From Setaria digitata (taxonomy: Eukaryota > Nematoda > Chromadorea > Rhabditida > Setariidae), in contig RCAB01000003.1 in NCBI GenBank assembly GCA_003640385.1, forward strand, positions 310,001 to 374,000: DNA of 64,000 nucleotides, read 5' to 3'. The translations under genes were made by a program, and so were the position numbers. This document shows, one piece after another, positions 39,121 to 49,566 of the stretch. The stretch's first letter is position 1; each line of letters opens with the position of its first letter. The notes under the pieces were generated by a model. The model ran no database searches, was not told the DNA's origin, and was given only the letters and a program-made list of their open reading frames with translations.

Positions 39121-40934
39121 CAAGGAAGCATTTTCTGGGACACATATTTGACATCGCCCTATATTACCTTCAAACCGTAAAGTCTCAACCGATGTGATTT
39201 GTGATCCAAGCAGCATGACATGAAAGTGGAGGATATAATGTCCCGTAGCGCAGGTCCAAAAAGATGTCAATTGTGGAATGATGGTCTAAAACCAGAATTT
39301 TGGTTATTCATAAATTGTTGGATGAAGAGACTGTTGTTATGCCTTGACGAGTCAGTTCCAAGACAGAACCCATTCATTCGACTCACCGATGGGAAGTGTA
39401 AACTTCAAATTAGTAACGTCCAGCTTCGCCTGCTGCATTTATGCTCATACATGAAGCAACTCGTACACATGCGACTCCGCCATCCCCCAAAACTCAGAAA
39501 AGTTTTATACATACAATGCGAAGTCCCCCTCCGAACAAAAAATTTTAAATACTCTTCACAATCACTCATCCCATGAAGATTTTCATTCATTGCAGCTTAA
39601 TTTTTAAAAATTTGAACGGATGCAGTAGAGTTAAAATGGGGGAAAGTTATCAGCCAAGAACAGGATATGTGATTTGAGGCAATACATAGTGACCCTCAGT
39701 GACAACGACAAGTATCCTTACAGGTATTGGTTTACTCCTTTCGAACCTAGCACAAATGCTAGTAAGTAACAGATCGCTGCTTTGCACTCAAGCTTCTTGA
39801 GCTGCGGCAAAGTTCTACAGGTCAGGTATTTCTCCTATTGAGTATCCCTTACTTAGTCACTCGCATCTTCAGATTCAGACTCCATATCTGATGTTACTAC
39901 AAAAATGTATTGCATTTCCTTTCCGTCACCTCCAAAGGTCATCCCTTACTTCTCATTCCAGCCTGATCAACTGACACAGAAATATTTGTTTGGAAAAACA
40001 TCAATAATCAATGACATATAGGCGATGCCGCTAACAGCAACCCTTCGCTCTACGCTCTTTCCTGCAACCTTCCTCCCTCCTTGTTCCGTCTATCACCTAG
40101 CTGATAGGTTCTCGAGCATAACCTTCTGATAAGCCTAAGCAACTTGGCAGCGCTCAGTCCTTTCTCGTTATCTTTTCTTGCATCTCCCCAAAACTTGTTA
40201 TCATACTTATTTTCCAGCAAGGACACAGCATTTACTTTATGCTTCATATTGGCTTGTTACTGCCTTCCCTGCGCATCCAGCATAAGTTTCAAGCAAATCA
40301 TTCTGCGCTTGTGACTCATGATCTTAGCAACATCTGTTGTTAGTTATAAGTCTTCAGTTTGCGTGCAGCAACAATGCTGCTGAGGTTCTCGAGAGATTAG
40401 TTTGCTAGCGAACGCTGCGGTAAAATGTACTCAGTATTTTTCTGGCCCTTCCAGCCCTCTTGGAGAATCCAAGCAGTTTTCCAATTTCCAAGAAATTCCA
40501 AGCTTAGAATACCTTTAAAGGTAGCAGTTGTTTTCTTCTTTTTTTCTTCTTTCATTTGCCGTACTTTTCACTTAGCCGAAAACTTACTTTTGTGTTGCCA
40601 AACTGACAGATAGCATTTAGAACTATCAATCACCCAACTTATTTCGTGAATTGCTTTCACAGATATGTCAAAGTTCTCTCCCATTTTTCGCTTGTTCACT
40701 TTTGATTCTGAAATAAAAAATTGGGAGATGTGAAGACAAACAGAGAAAAAGCAGAAACTAGAAAATCTATCATCCAACGCAATGTATGGTGATTGATTCG
40801 TAGCATAAACAACATCAGCCGCTCTCCACAGCGAGATCAAACGTCAAGAGCAGGATCGCTAAGGAGAACAACAACTCCAACTTTTCAGATCGTACCTTTC
40901 TATGAAGTGACTTTTTGCATTTTATGCATCAAGA
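39121..40934. other. Divergent intergenic region between acetyltransferase and LRR genes
   Basis: Two genes are transcribed away from each other here, so both promoters should lie in this 1.8 kb. It is locally less AT-rich than the other spacers. Two ATG-started frames stay open: 39220-39576 (+, 118 codons) and 40050-40247 (-, 65 codons, Lys/Arg-rich). Neither resembles a known family. They may reflect local base composition or unknown small proteins or 5' exons. Confidence 0.5.
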
Positions 40935-43900
40935 ATGGTTAAGTCATTGTTCAATATATGTTTGGCAGCTGTGTGCCGACATAACCTGTACGGGTATCTG
41001 GCTGACCTACCTACATCCTGCAAGCAACGCCTGCTTGAGTTCTTTAGCTCACATGACCAGGTATTACTTGCGTTCACTCGCACTTGAGAGAAATTTTGAT
41101 CTGAACAGCTCATCCATTGGGATTTGTATTTCAGAAACTTAGAATGAAGTCAGACACAGATCTCTTTCGTTGTCCCCCTCTTCCCTTTCCCTGCCTGCAA
41201 CTTCAAATTGATGAAACATCATTTAATTCCAACCTTAGCCTCGAAATACTTGTGTCTAAAGAACTGCTCTTAAACACGAATAAAAGCCATTTTTGCGATG
41301 AATCTTTGTGTCAGACAAATGAAAGGTAGGATCGATATGAGATCAGTGAATTGAAAGATCTCCTAGTGGTTGATGTGCATTCCGTTTCTCAGTTTAATCA
41401 TTCCATACTAATCAGATCTCATTTCCAGTTGTTTCTATCCGAATGTGCTCAACTTGTATCGTCTCCTTCTTTTGGAAGGAACCTTACGGAATTACGCTTT
41501 TATTTGAGCGACCAAGTGACTGACAATGTCTTAGAAGCTATTGCTGCTCATAATCGTGCTCTTCAACAAATTGCGATCATATTCTGTCAGAACATCACTG
41601 ATAAGGTAACGATTTCCTTTTCTTAAAACTCGTTCAGATTTGAATTTCATATATCCGATAAAAATGATTTAACGGAATTTCCATTAATAGAGTTGTTTTT
41701 ATCGGAAAAATTTGTTGAGTGCAACTTTCCAAAAATATCAGTTTCAAGTTGAAACAGTTCGTTACTTTTTCAGATGAAAAAGTTTGTTTTAAATCATTCC
41801 ATTCAGAGCTAACAGGATGTTAAAAAAAGCTCTCCAGCAAGAGTAGCTTTTCTGATTTCCAACTGATTTCATTTCAGGGAATCAGATCAATAACAAGCGG
41901 ACAACGGAAACTGGAAAAACTGGAATTTAGAGCATTGAAAAAGCTTACATCCAATGGTTTATCTCTGATAAAGTCCAATTTCTTATATACAGTTGACCTA
42001 AGCTCTTGTACGAAGGTTTGTATCTTATTACCAAAACTATTTTATCATTCTTAACCACCTTGTAGTAGAAACTAAAAGTGGAGTTGGTGTATTGGTTCAA
42101 AAATATCACATGGTGCCCCGGGTACTTGGTTCACCTCCGCAAGCCCTATGAAGAAATATTAGATGACGAGTCTGAGTTCATTTATTGTGAGGTGCAGTTA
42201 TTGCTCCTCACATTACTTAACCTGTGCTGCCTAGAGGCATTTGTCCGAGGGCTTGTTTAGAACATCATTAGAAATTCCTACTGTTAGACGAGTGGTTCGG
42301 GAAAGAAGTTATGCGAATGTCCATGTCATTGTATTTCACTATCGCTGCTTCCTTTTCATTCCGATAAGTCTTACAGTCCCTTTCTAGTTTTTGATAAAAT
42401 ATTTGTTCTTCACAGTTTCAATTCAGATCAAGAGTGACGGAATCTATCAGTTGGTATACATGAATCGTAATATCCACTGCTTGTATTTGAATAATTGTAG
42501 AGGTTAGTTATTTCAGTAAGTGAAATGACATTAGTGCATCATGCAGTTTTGCTTGAATGTATTGTCAATGTATTTTTATGCCGTAGATTTTATTTTTGAA
42601 AATTTGATTTGGTCCAGCCTTCTGGAATTCCAGGTTTAAATGATCAGGCGCTTTATGATATCGCGCACTATCTTGGTGAAAAATTATCCGTTTTGGAGCT
42701 TGATTTTCTGCCAAATGTAGTTGATCCATCTTCCGCTTTATTTTATTTGAGTCGTAACTGTCCAAATATTAAACAACTATCTCTCTGTCGCTTTTTCGAA
42801 GTACTTTTTTTTTGATGAATTTGTTGTTACGTCCGTAATTAATTTCGATATTTGTTGCAATCTGTCCTACTTTTTTTATTCTTAAATAACAATAAAATGG
42901 ATGGTGTGACAAATCTTTTCAATTTGCTTTTTGAACGTGTTTTATATTTAGGTGGAAACAGAGCTTACACTAATGTCCGAATATAGAATTGCTGGTTTAG
43001 GATTGCGCGATGTTGATTTACATGGTTTGTTCCTTTTTCGTACTTCTTCTGGACTTGTGTTCCTACTTTTTTAGTTATTCCAATTCTTTTATGCTCTTTG
43101 TAGATAGCAAGATTACGAACGCAAAATACCTTGTAACTGAGTATAATTGCAACGGTTCAGATATTTATCAAGTCTTCTTTGGCAGGCACTAAATGTAGGA
43201 AAAAATGAGGTTTTTGTCTGCGATTTTTCCCTCCCGTTTTTCCCTTTCTCGTAAAATCCATAAAAGTTTTGCCAGGATTCCCTTTGTTTTACATGCTGTC
43301 ATTTCAAATATTCGTCATACATGAATCAGATTTGATGACAAACATCAAACTATTCCTTTTTTCAGGGAATTATTTTTTCACTTTACCTCTGTTACCGCCA
43401 ACTGTTAGTAGGATACGGCTCTCAGTATGCGGGGATGAGGACGTGAACAGCTTGATCGATCGTTTGGAAACGTTGCCCCAGCTGACAAGTATTCATCTAC
43501 AGTTGAACTGTAAGGAACCAAGCTGGGTGAGATTTCATAATGGGTCTTTTTTTATGTCTGATTCCGTGGGTAATTCTAAAAATGACTCTAACTACACTTT
43601 ATCAGTATAAAAGAGGTTATTGCTTTGTTAGCAGCCGATATATTCTTTTTAATATTCTGTGTACTGACAGGAAAAAGTTTATAGTTTTCATGCATGCAAT
43701 AACTGTTATACATGTAAATAATATATTCGTAAGTTACTAGGACTACAATTATTTGAAAGAACTAAATTTTAATTTCCGTTTCCACTCAGCACTTTACTTC
43801 CAGCGATGCATAGAGGATGTTAATGCATTTCTGCGTTCCATATTACCTTATATTGGAAGCAAAATAACACGGCTTCATGTACGTTCTTTAACTGCTAATA

Positions 43901-45192
43901 TATCATATGAAGATATTTAAACTCACCGTTTTCAAAAGTTGATACCCTCATTCAGCACTACTTTTTTAATTTTTTATGGTCTTGAATCCATTTCATCTTT
44001 GCATTTGCAAAATGTTAAAATGCAAAACCTTTTTCACTGTACATTTTTAGATATCGGTGCCAACAATTATTGATGGTGTTTTCGGTTTAATAACGCAGTC
44101 ATTGCCAAACTTAAGCCATTTGGCACTTGACGTAAAACACATCAATAACAAGCTGTTAAGATTGTTTTTTGCTGGTTTGCATTTTAATCTCACAAAGTCC
44201 AGACTCTTGATTGCTGAATCGTAAATTTAAGTGATTCTAAACTACTGGTGAGAAATATTTAATTCCCCACTCTCCAATACTGACTCACCAGTGGTACACT
44301 CCGACTCTTTTTTGCCGCTAAGTCCCCCTCGACTACTTTGTTGTTCAATAGTTTCATCCGAAATCCATGACTAGCTTCTGTTCTAGGTGTTCATTCGCCG
44401 GGTTCTAGACTGCGATCACTAAAACTGTGTCGCCTTCGAACAACTTACAGAGCTCTCTTTGCAATCGCACGAGGAGCACATTCAATTACCGTATAAATTT
44501 TTGATATTTTGCTTCCCCTGGATTATTTCAAACTAGAGCTGAATTTTCGAGATTTGATTTTAGCATGCCATGATTCATTTTTCAATAGCCCAGATTTAAG
44601 AAACATTTAAAACTCTGCGGCGCCGTAAGATGGGAAAGCAGCAGTTATACAGATCATTCATATCAATCTGAGATAGTGTTTAAATCTCGTATTTCAGGAT
44701 TTGGAAGTATCGCATATTCCATGTGTCGATGACCGCTTTTTGACACTGTTAGCAGACAATTGTATGAGTTTGAAGAATATTAATTTCAATGGTTGTAGAT
44801 ACGTCACTGACGAGGGACTCGCCGCACTGGCACGGTGAATTTTCTACTCAGCTTAGAAACTCAATCTCCAAATTCACCGATAAAAAAAAAGTGATCAGGA
44901 ATGTTTCTCTACAGTTTGAATGGATCGCTGATCCCTAAAAAATCTGAATCTGAGAGCGCTCTAAGTGGTGTAGTTCAGTAACTTCACCTTAAAGCTATGC
45001 TTCAGGAAATGCTGCTTAAAGGAAGTAAGGATTCGTGCAACGTCATGCACCGACAAATCAATTTATTTGCTGGCGCAGTTTTGTCCCGACCTTGAATGGA
45101 TATCCCACGCTGATTTTAGTGGACGACCGAAGTTTAGCGACAAAGCTTTGCAGTGTCTCAAAGATTCCTGCGTGCAGAGGGTCATATGTTGA
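40935..45192 (+). CDS. Leucine-rich-repeat protein with N-terminal VHL/BC-box-like motif
   Basis: Twelve exons join in phase to about 504 aa: 40935-41060, 41135-41251, 41429-41605, 41878-42015, 42427-42502, 42634-42800, 42952-43024, 43366-43526, 43804-43878, 44051-44131, 44698-44834 and 45006-45192. The body is irregular LRRs (LTELRFYLSDQVTDNVLEAI; LEKLEFRAL; LSVLELDF; LPNLSHLALD). Near the C-terminus are cysteine-containing repeats of FBXL style (LKNINFNGCRYVTDEGLAAL). There is no F-box. Instead, residues 4-13 (SLFNICLAAV) fit the Elongin-BC-binding BC-box (S/T/P)LxxxCxxx(A/I/L/V). LPTSCKQRLL, just after, resembles a CUL2-box. I infer a CRL2 substrate receptor of the ZYG-11/ZER-1/LRR-1 kind, but I cannot place it in a named family. 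The end of exon 2 is uncertain: a second donor at 41327 gives a different phase. The stop codon overlaps an AATAAA. Confidence 0.8.
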
Positions 45193-45197
45193 ATAAA
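45192..45197 (+). terminator. Polyadenylation signal overlapping the LRR-gene stop
   Basis: AATAAA begins on the last base of the TGA stop codon (45190-45192) and is followed by a second AT-rich AATAAG. If used, the 3' UTR would be only about 10-20 nt. Confidence 0.45.
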
Positions 45198-45893
45198 TAA
45201 GAAAAACAGTCTCATTTGCTTCAGTATTTGGAAGAGCGATAAATTATTTCTGAATTCTAATTGGAAATCCCTTTCAAAAAGGCTGAGAAATTTCTTTTCA
45301 AACTTCTTCGAGGCAAATTAATCGACAAGCACTGCTGTTGTCTTACATCCTCAAACTCTCATTGTAAGCGCATTGATGAGCATGCTTGGCCTTTCGCATC
45401 CTGAATTTGCAAAGCAAATCCTTTGAAAAACAAACAGCACTTATGTGATGCATCACGAATTTCCAGAACCACAACTTTTCTTACCGTTCTCCACTCTAAT
45501 TTCATAATTTACGAGAAAAATGGAACTGCGCCAGAATTAGCCACAGCTTACCCTTCAAAGAAGCATTTCTTGAAAGGAAAAGACTCCTGATCAATAGAAT
45601 TCACAAAGTCGATTAAAGACAAATCCACTGCTGACTCAGGGGTTCAAAAAAAAATGCTAATATTAGTGAAGAAGATATATTATTATTTCCCTTACTTTTT
45701 GCTAAACAAAACAAAATTTCAGATTAATTTCTAGTAATTTCCAGGAACAGCCACACAACCCACCATACAAAAAGTGCAGAAGTAGAAAAAGCAAATGGTA
45801 GGAAAAGGGACATTTCAACAATCGTAATATATGGCTGCCGAGACATAAATATCGAACAGAGAAGCGGGGTAGAACCATCATTATTTCAGTGAA
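45198..45893. other. Convergent gap between the LRR gene and sgt-1
   Basis: A tail-to-tail spacer of about 0.7 kb. No gene or clear motif is seen. It contains scattered A-runs and the 3' flanks of both genes. Confidence 0.65.
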
Positions 45894-48184
45894 TTACTGC
45901 GGAGGTTGCGTACCACCGTTTTCATGCGGTCCATTCCTGTCGTTTTCATTGCTAGGACCTCCTGGAGAATAGTTTGATGAGGTAGTCCTACGAAACTGTT
46001 AATTTCGATACATGAGGAGTAAAACTGTTTCAGTAGTTGAAAATAACAACGGATATCAGTTAAATTTGACAATGAAATAAATAGGTGCAAAATGGGGAAA
46101 AAAACTACCTTGACCTTGGAACTGTTGCCTCAGTTGTTCAACCAAATCTGGATTGGCACTCTGCATTTGTTGGGCTAGCTGAAAACGAAGAAAAATTGTG
46201 AAACGTATTAATGCTCCCGCAGTGAAAACAACATCCCAAAAATGAGTCAACGTTTCGGTTTATCAAACTTCCAAGCTATTATTCCACTCGCTAGGATCAA
46301 AAGAACAGACGAAAGTAACCTGTTGGCCAGCCTCAATAAGATTAGAAACGCCGGCATTTGTCCCACTGCCTAGAATACCAGTCATCATTTGCGACATCAT
46401 ATTCTGGATATTCGGATCAGACATTAGCTGTCTTGCCATATTCATCATCGCTGGATTATTAAGCAGTGCGGTCATGTCGGGCATCTGTGAACCGAACAAC
46501 TAAAAACGATAACACAGTTTGTAAAACCTCTCATTTGCTACACCGAAAAAGAAGATGGATCATACCCCGGTACCCTGTCCCTGCCTGAATGACTCCTCCA
46601 ACTCTTTTAGTTTATCTTCAGCAATTTTCAAGTTGTTTCTGTAGCTTTCCTGCTCCGGATCCAGTTCTAGTGCTTGCTTGTATGCTTCCACAGCTTGCTC
46701 ATAACGATTCTGACAAGATAATGCCAACCTAAAGAGCAGGGAGATTCCAATTCAATTAACTTCTATGTTTACACTTGAATAACAGTGATGGAATAATAAA
46801 ATATAGATCATGAAAAATTTTACCCCATTCGTCCATACGCTTTACTATATTTCGGATCCAAAGCCAATGCGGCACGACAATCTTGTATTGCCAGATCATA
46901 CTGCTCTAGCCGACAGTACGCTGCTGCTCTGAAACATATGCTAAAGTTCTTGTGGAAAATTGCACCATAATCAGGAAATTTACAAACACATTCTTAAGGG
47001 AATTTCAATTTATAAAATGCTTTAAAGAAGAAAACACAGGGTAAGTTGATATCTTTTATAATTCCTCATATATTTCAGAGGCTTTCTATTAAATCATAAG
47101 GTCTGGTCCTATGAAGTTTACTAATTAAGAAAAAACCACATTCTCTTTTATGATAAAAAGAGAAGTGATTTTTGAAGCACAGTTCCTATACTTGCCGATT
47201 ACAAAAGTAAGCTGGATCTTTATTTAGCTTTATAGCTTCATTGTACTTCAAGACAGCATCTTCAAACTGTGAAGCTTTCATTAATGCATTCCCTTCTTCC
47301 TTTAAATTATTCGCTTTTTTGATCTCCTCCGCAGTTGGTTTCGGGAAATCATCGACTCCCTGCAAATTCTAAAAATCATGCTTTTATTGCACTACTTCCC
47401 TCTTCACATAATTTAGCCTTAGAAACCAACACGGAGACGTAGTTGCACAAGCTGCGCTAGTTCAAAAAAGTGTTAGTAACTTAATCATAATTTAAACACG
47501 ATAACCAATAAATTATAAAGAGAGCATACGGCAGGAAGACCCTCGGCAGCAACGAAGATATCCAAAAGAGGCTTTGACGGTTGGAATAAATAACTGGAAT
47601 CGGTTATATCAAATGCTGTTTCAAGGCACTGAATAGCCACTAAAAAAAAAAGTGTAAGTACGACCAACAAAACAAGCAAATCCACACATAAATATTGAAT
47701 AAGTTTAATTTCCTCGAACCCTGGATACTAGCACAAAGACAATAAAAAAATTAACACATTATAGCACAGGCATGTACAAATTCCGCAGCTATGGAAATGA
47801 GATAATACAGCACGAATGAAACTTCCTCAGGATTTCCTCAGCCTTGTTTTCTTATATAACCGTATTCTCAAGTCGTTATTTGATTGATGTGATGATAACC
47901 GAAAATACGAATAAAGTGAAAATGTGAGAATTTCCTACTGAAATACCAGACAGAAAAGATGGGACTCACAGTCAACAAGAGTGTGTCAGAAACAATGAAT
48001 CTGGTCAGAAACAATGACAACAACCTTCGATTCCTTCAATTTGATCAGTTGTGCACTGCTCACGAGAAATACGCTGACGTAAGAACTGAATAAAAGAAAC
48101 AACGAGATTTTTTTCGTCGCTAATATCCTGCTTCTTCTGATTCGGATCCTGATTCCTGGATGCTACACCAGCTGAATCATTCAT
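45894..48184 (-). CDS. sgt-1: Small glutamine-rich TPR co-chaperone (SGT)
   Basis: Cytosolic co-chaperone that links HSP70/HSP90 to the BAG6/GET machinery for tail-anchored and mislocalised membrane proteins. Eight exons join in phase to 339 aa, nearly the length of the C. elegans protein: 48184-48025, 47639-47530, 47359-47196, 46928-46824, 46728-46566, 46499-46320, 46178-46109 and 45961-45894. Residues about 28-70 are the SGTA dimerisation region ([23 protein letters not shown]). Three TPRs span about 100-210 ([59 protein letters not shown]). A Met/Asn/Gln-rich tail follows ([29 protein letters not shown]). The intron after 47196 begins with GC rather than GT. The 5' end lies 1.4 kb downstream of the EFR3 gene, on the same strand. 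Confidence 0.96.
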
Positions 48185-48671
48185 TCCGTAGGTATGCTAT
48201 ATTTTCCCAAAAACCTGAAAATATTTCTAGTACATATATAACCCAATATGATTTCGTTCTGAAGGTCATAGATCGGTATATAAAGAACCCAGATATCAAA
48301 GACTGACTGCTTCAGCTGACTTGCATGCTATAACTCTTACAGGGCGAAGTCTAATAAATTTTTCTGAACAAATTCAGAAAGGAAAGAACATTACACTGAA
48401 CTAAAACGATAAAAATCCGTGTAAAAGTAGTAAAACAAAAAAGACACGACTATTATGACATGTGAAACACGAGAAACAGCAAAGAGTTATTGAAGCAACC
48501 CCAACTCCATGACATCAAGATCAGCCACAAACCAGCTTCTCGCCTGAACAGCCAGACATCAAATGCAACTACGCATCCCAAAAAGAAAGACTTCGGAGAA
48601 GTGAAGCAAGATCACTTTGCATTTAGAACCAAGGACTAATCTAGATTTAAAAGTTGCGGTTGTAGAGGGAA

Positions 48672-48685
48672 GGGGGGGGGGGGGG
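48672..48685. repeat. G14 homopolymer
   Basis: Fourteen consecutive G on the plus strand, followed by AATTC. It could be a true mutational hot spot or an assembly-sensitive site. It could form a G-quadruplex only in multimeric fashion, as there is a single tract. Confidence 0.85.
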
Positions 48686-49255
48686 AATTCCTTCATCTAG
48701 ACTGTGCAACATAGTGGAACCCGGTGAACGCATTTCTATAACCCATAGTACTGTGTGGGTCAGCGGACTGTGAACCTGTTAGTTGTTTAGCCTCAGCCCC
48801 AGCAAACTCATTTCGGAGTTGGCGCTCTGTCATCCCGTACTTGACGATGGTTCAATACTTTTATATTCCTGCTTTACCGATCCGCAGAAGATGAGCATCA
48901 TCTTAATCATAATTAAGCAAAGTACTAACTACCCATATTCAAGACATGGAGCAGCACTTTCTGAATATATATTTGGTGGTTTGGACCTCACGCAGCATTG
49001 CAAACGAAAATGGTTTTATGTAATCATTCAAGCTGCTATGAACAATAATAATTCACATTTCTAACAAAAGCTGTAGTTATCAACACAAAAATGTGGTCCA
49101 AATAATTAGGTAAGGTATTAAATTTACCAGTCATCTAGGGATAAGAAAAAATGATGGGAAGCGTATCACGAAGAAAGAATTGGATATACAGGAAAAAAAA
49201 AATCAAATAACAATGTTGTCACAAAGATTCTGAAAAACTACAGCTAGGTTTACAT

Positions 49256-49307
49256 CCTTGTTAGTTTTTTCAACTGGAATAATTTCCAGTTGAAAAAATT
49301 AACAAGG
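49256..49307. repeat. 24-bp near-perfect hairpin, 4-nt loop
   Basis: Left arm 49256-49279 and right arm 49284-49307 are reverse complements except for one position, which would be a G:U wobble in RNA. The core is TTTTTTCAACTGGAA / TTCCAGTTGAAAAAA and the loop is TAAT. It lies 260 bp downstream of the EFR3 stop. It may be a foldback element or a 3'-flank RNA hairpin. The loop is too tight for a standard pre-miRNA. Confidence 0.8.
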
Positions 49308-49566
49308 AATGGAGCACGACTGGTCATTGAAATAAATTTAATTCTTTGAGCGGCTTTTGTAAATACTTGGGAACTAACTGTATCAGAATAGCTGGTCAGT
49401 CTCTTTTCTCTAGTTTCACTGCCATTTAGAAAGAATATGAAATGAAGAATACGCCACTGAAGATATCACGTTCATTTCTTATACAGAAACTGTAAACTTC
49501 ACGTACTAAGGGGCATAAAAGCTAATAATTCATGAAGCTTTATAAGACAATTTTTTTTAAAGACTA

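Larger units (their letters stand above)
48185..49566. other. Intergenic, EFR3 to sgt-1
   Basis: A same-strand spacer of 1.4 kb. It contains a 14-base G-run (48672-48685), unusual for this AT-rich DNA, and a long near-perfect hairpin (49256-49307). A 93-codon frame at 48783-49064 (+) has no recognisable family. No gene is called. Confidence 0.6.

Noticed and set aside
39220..39576. 118-codon plus-strand ORF next to the acetyltransferase start
   Set aside because: It begins with ATG but shows no domain, signal or conserved motif and overlaps the likely promoter. Left inside the intergenic entry.
45881..46090. Open frame over the last sgt-1 exon ([13 protein letters not shown]...)
   Set aside because: Phase from the previous exon selects another frame, giving [10 protein letters not shown]...TQPPQ and a stop at 45894, as expected for an SGT tail.
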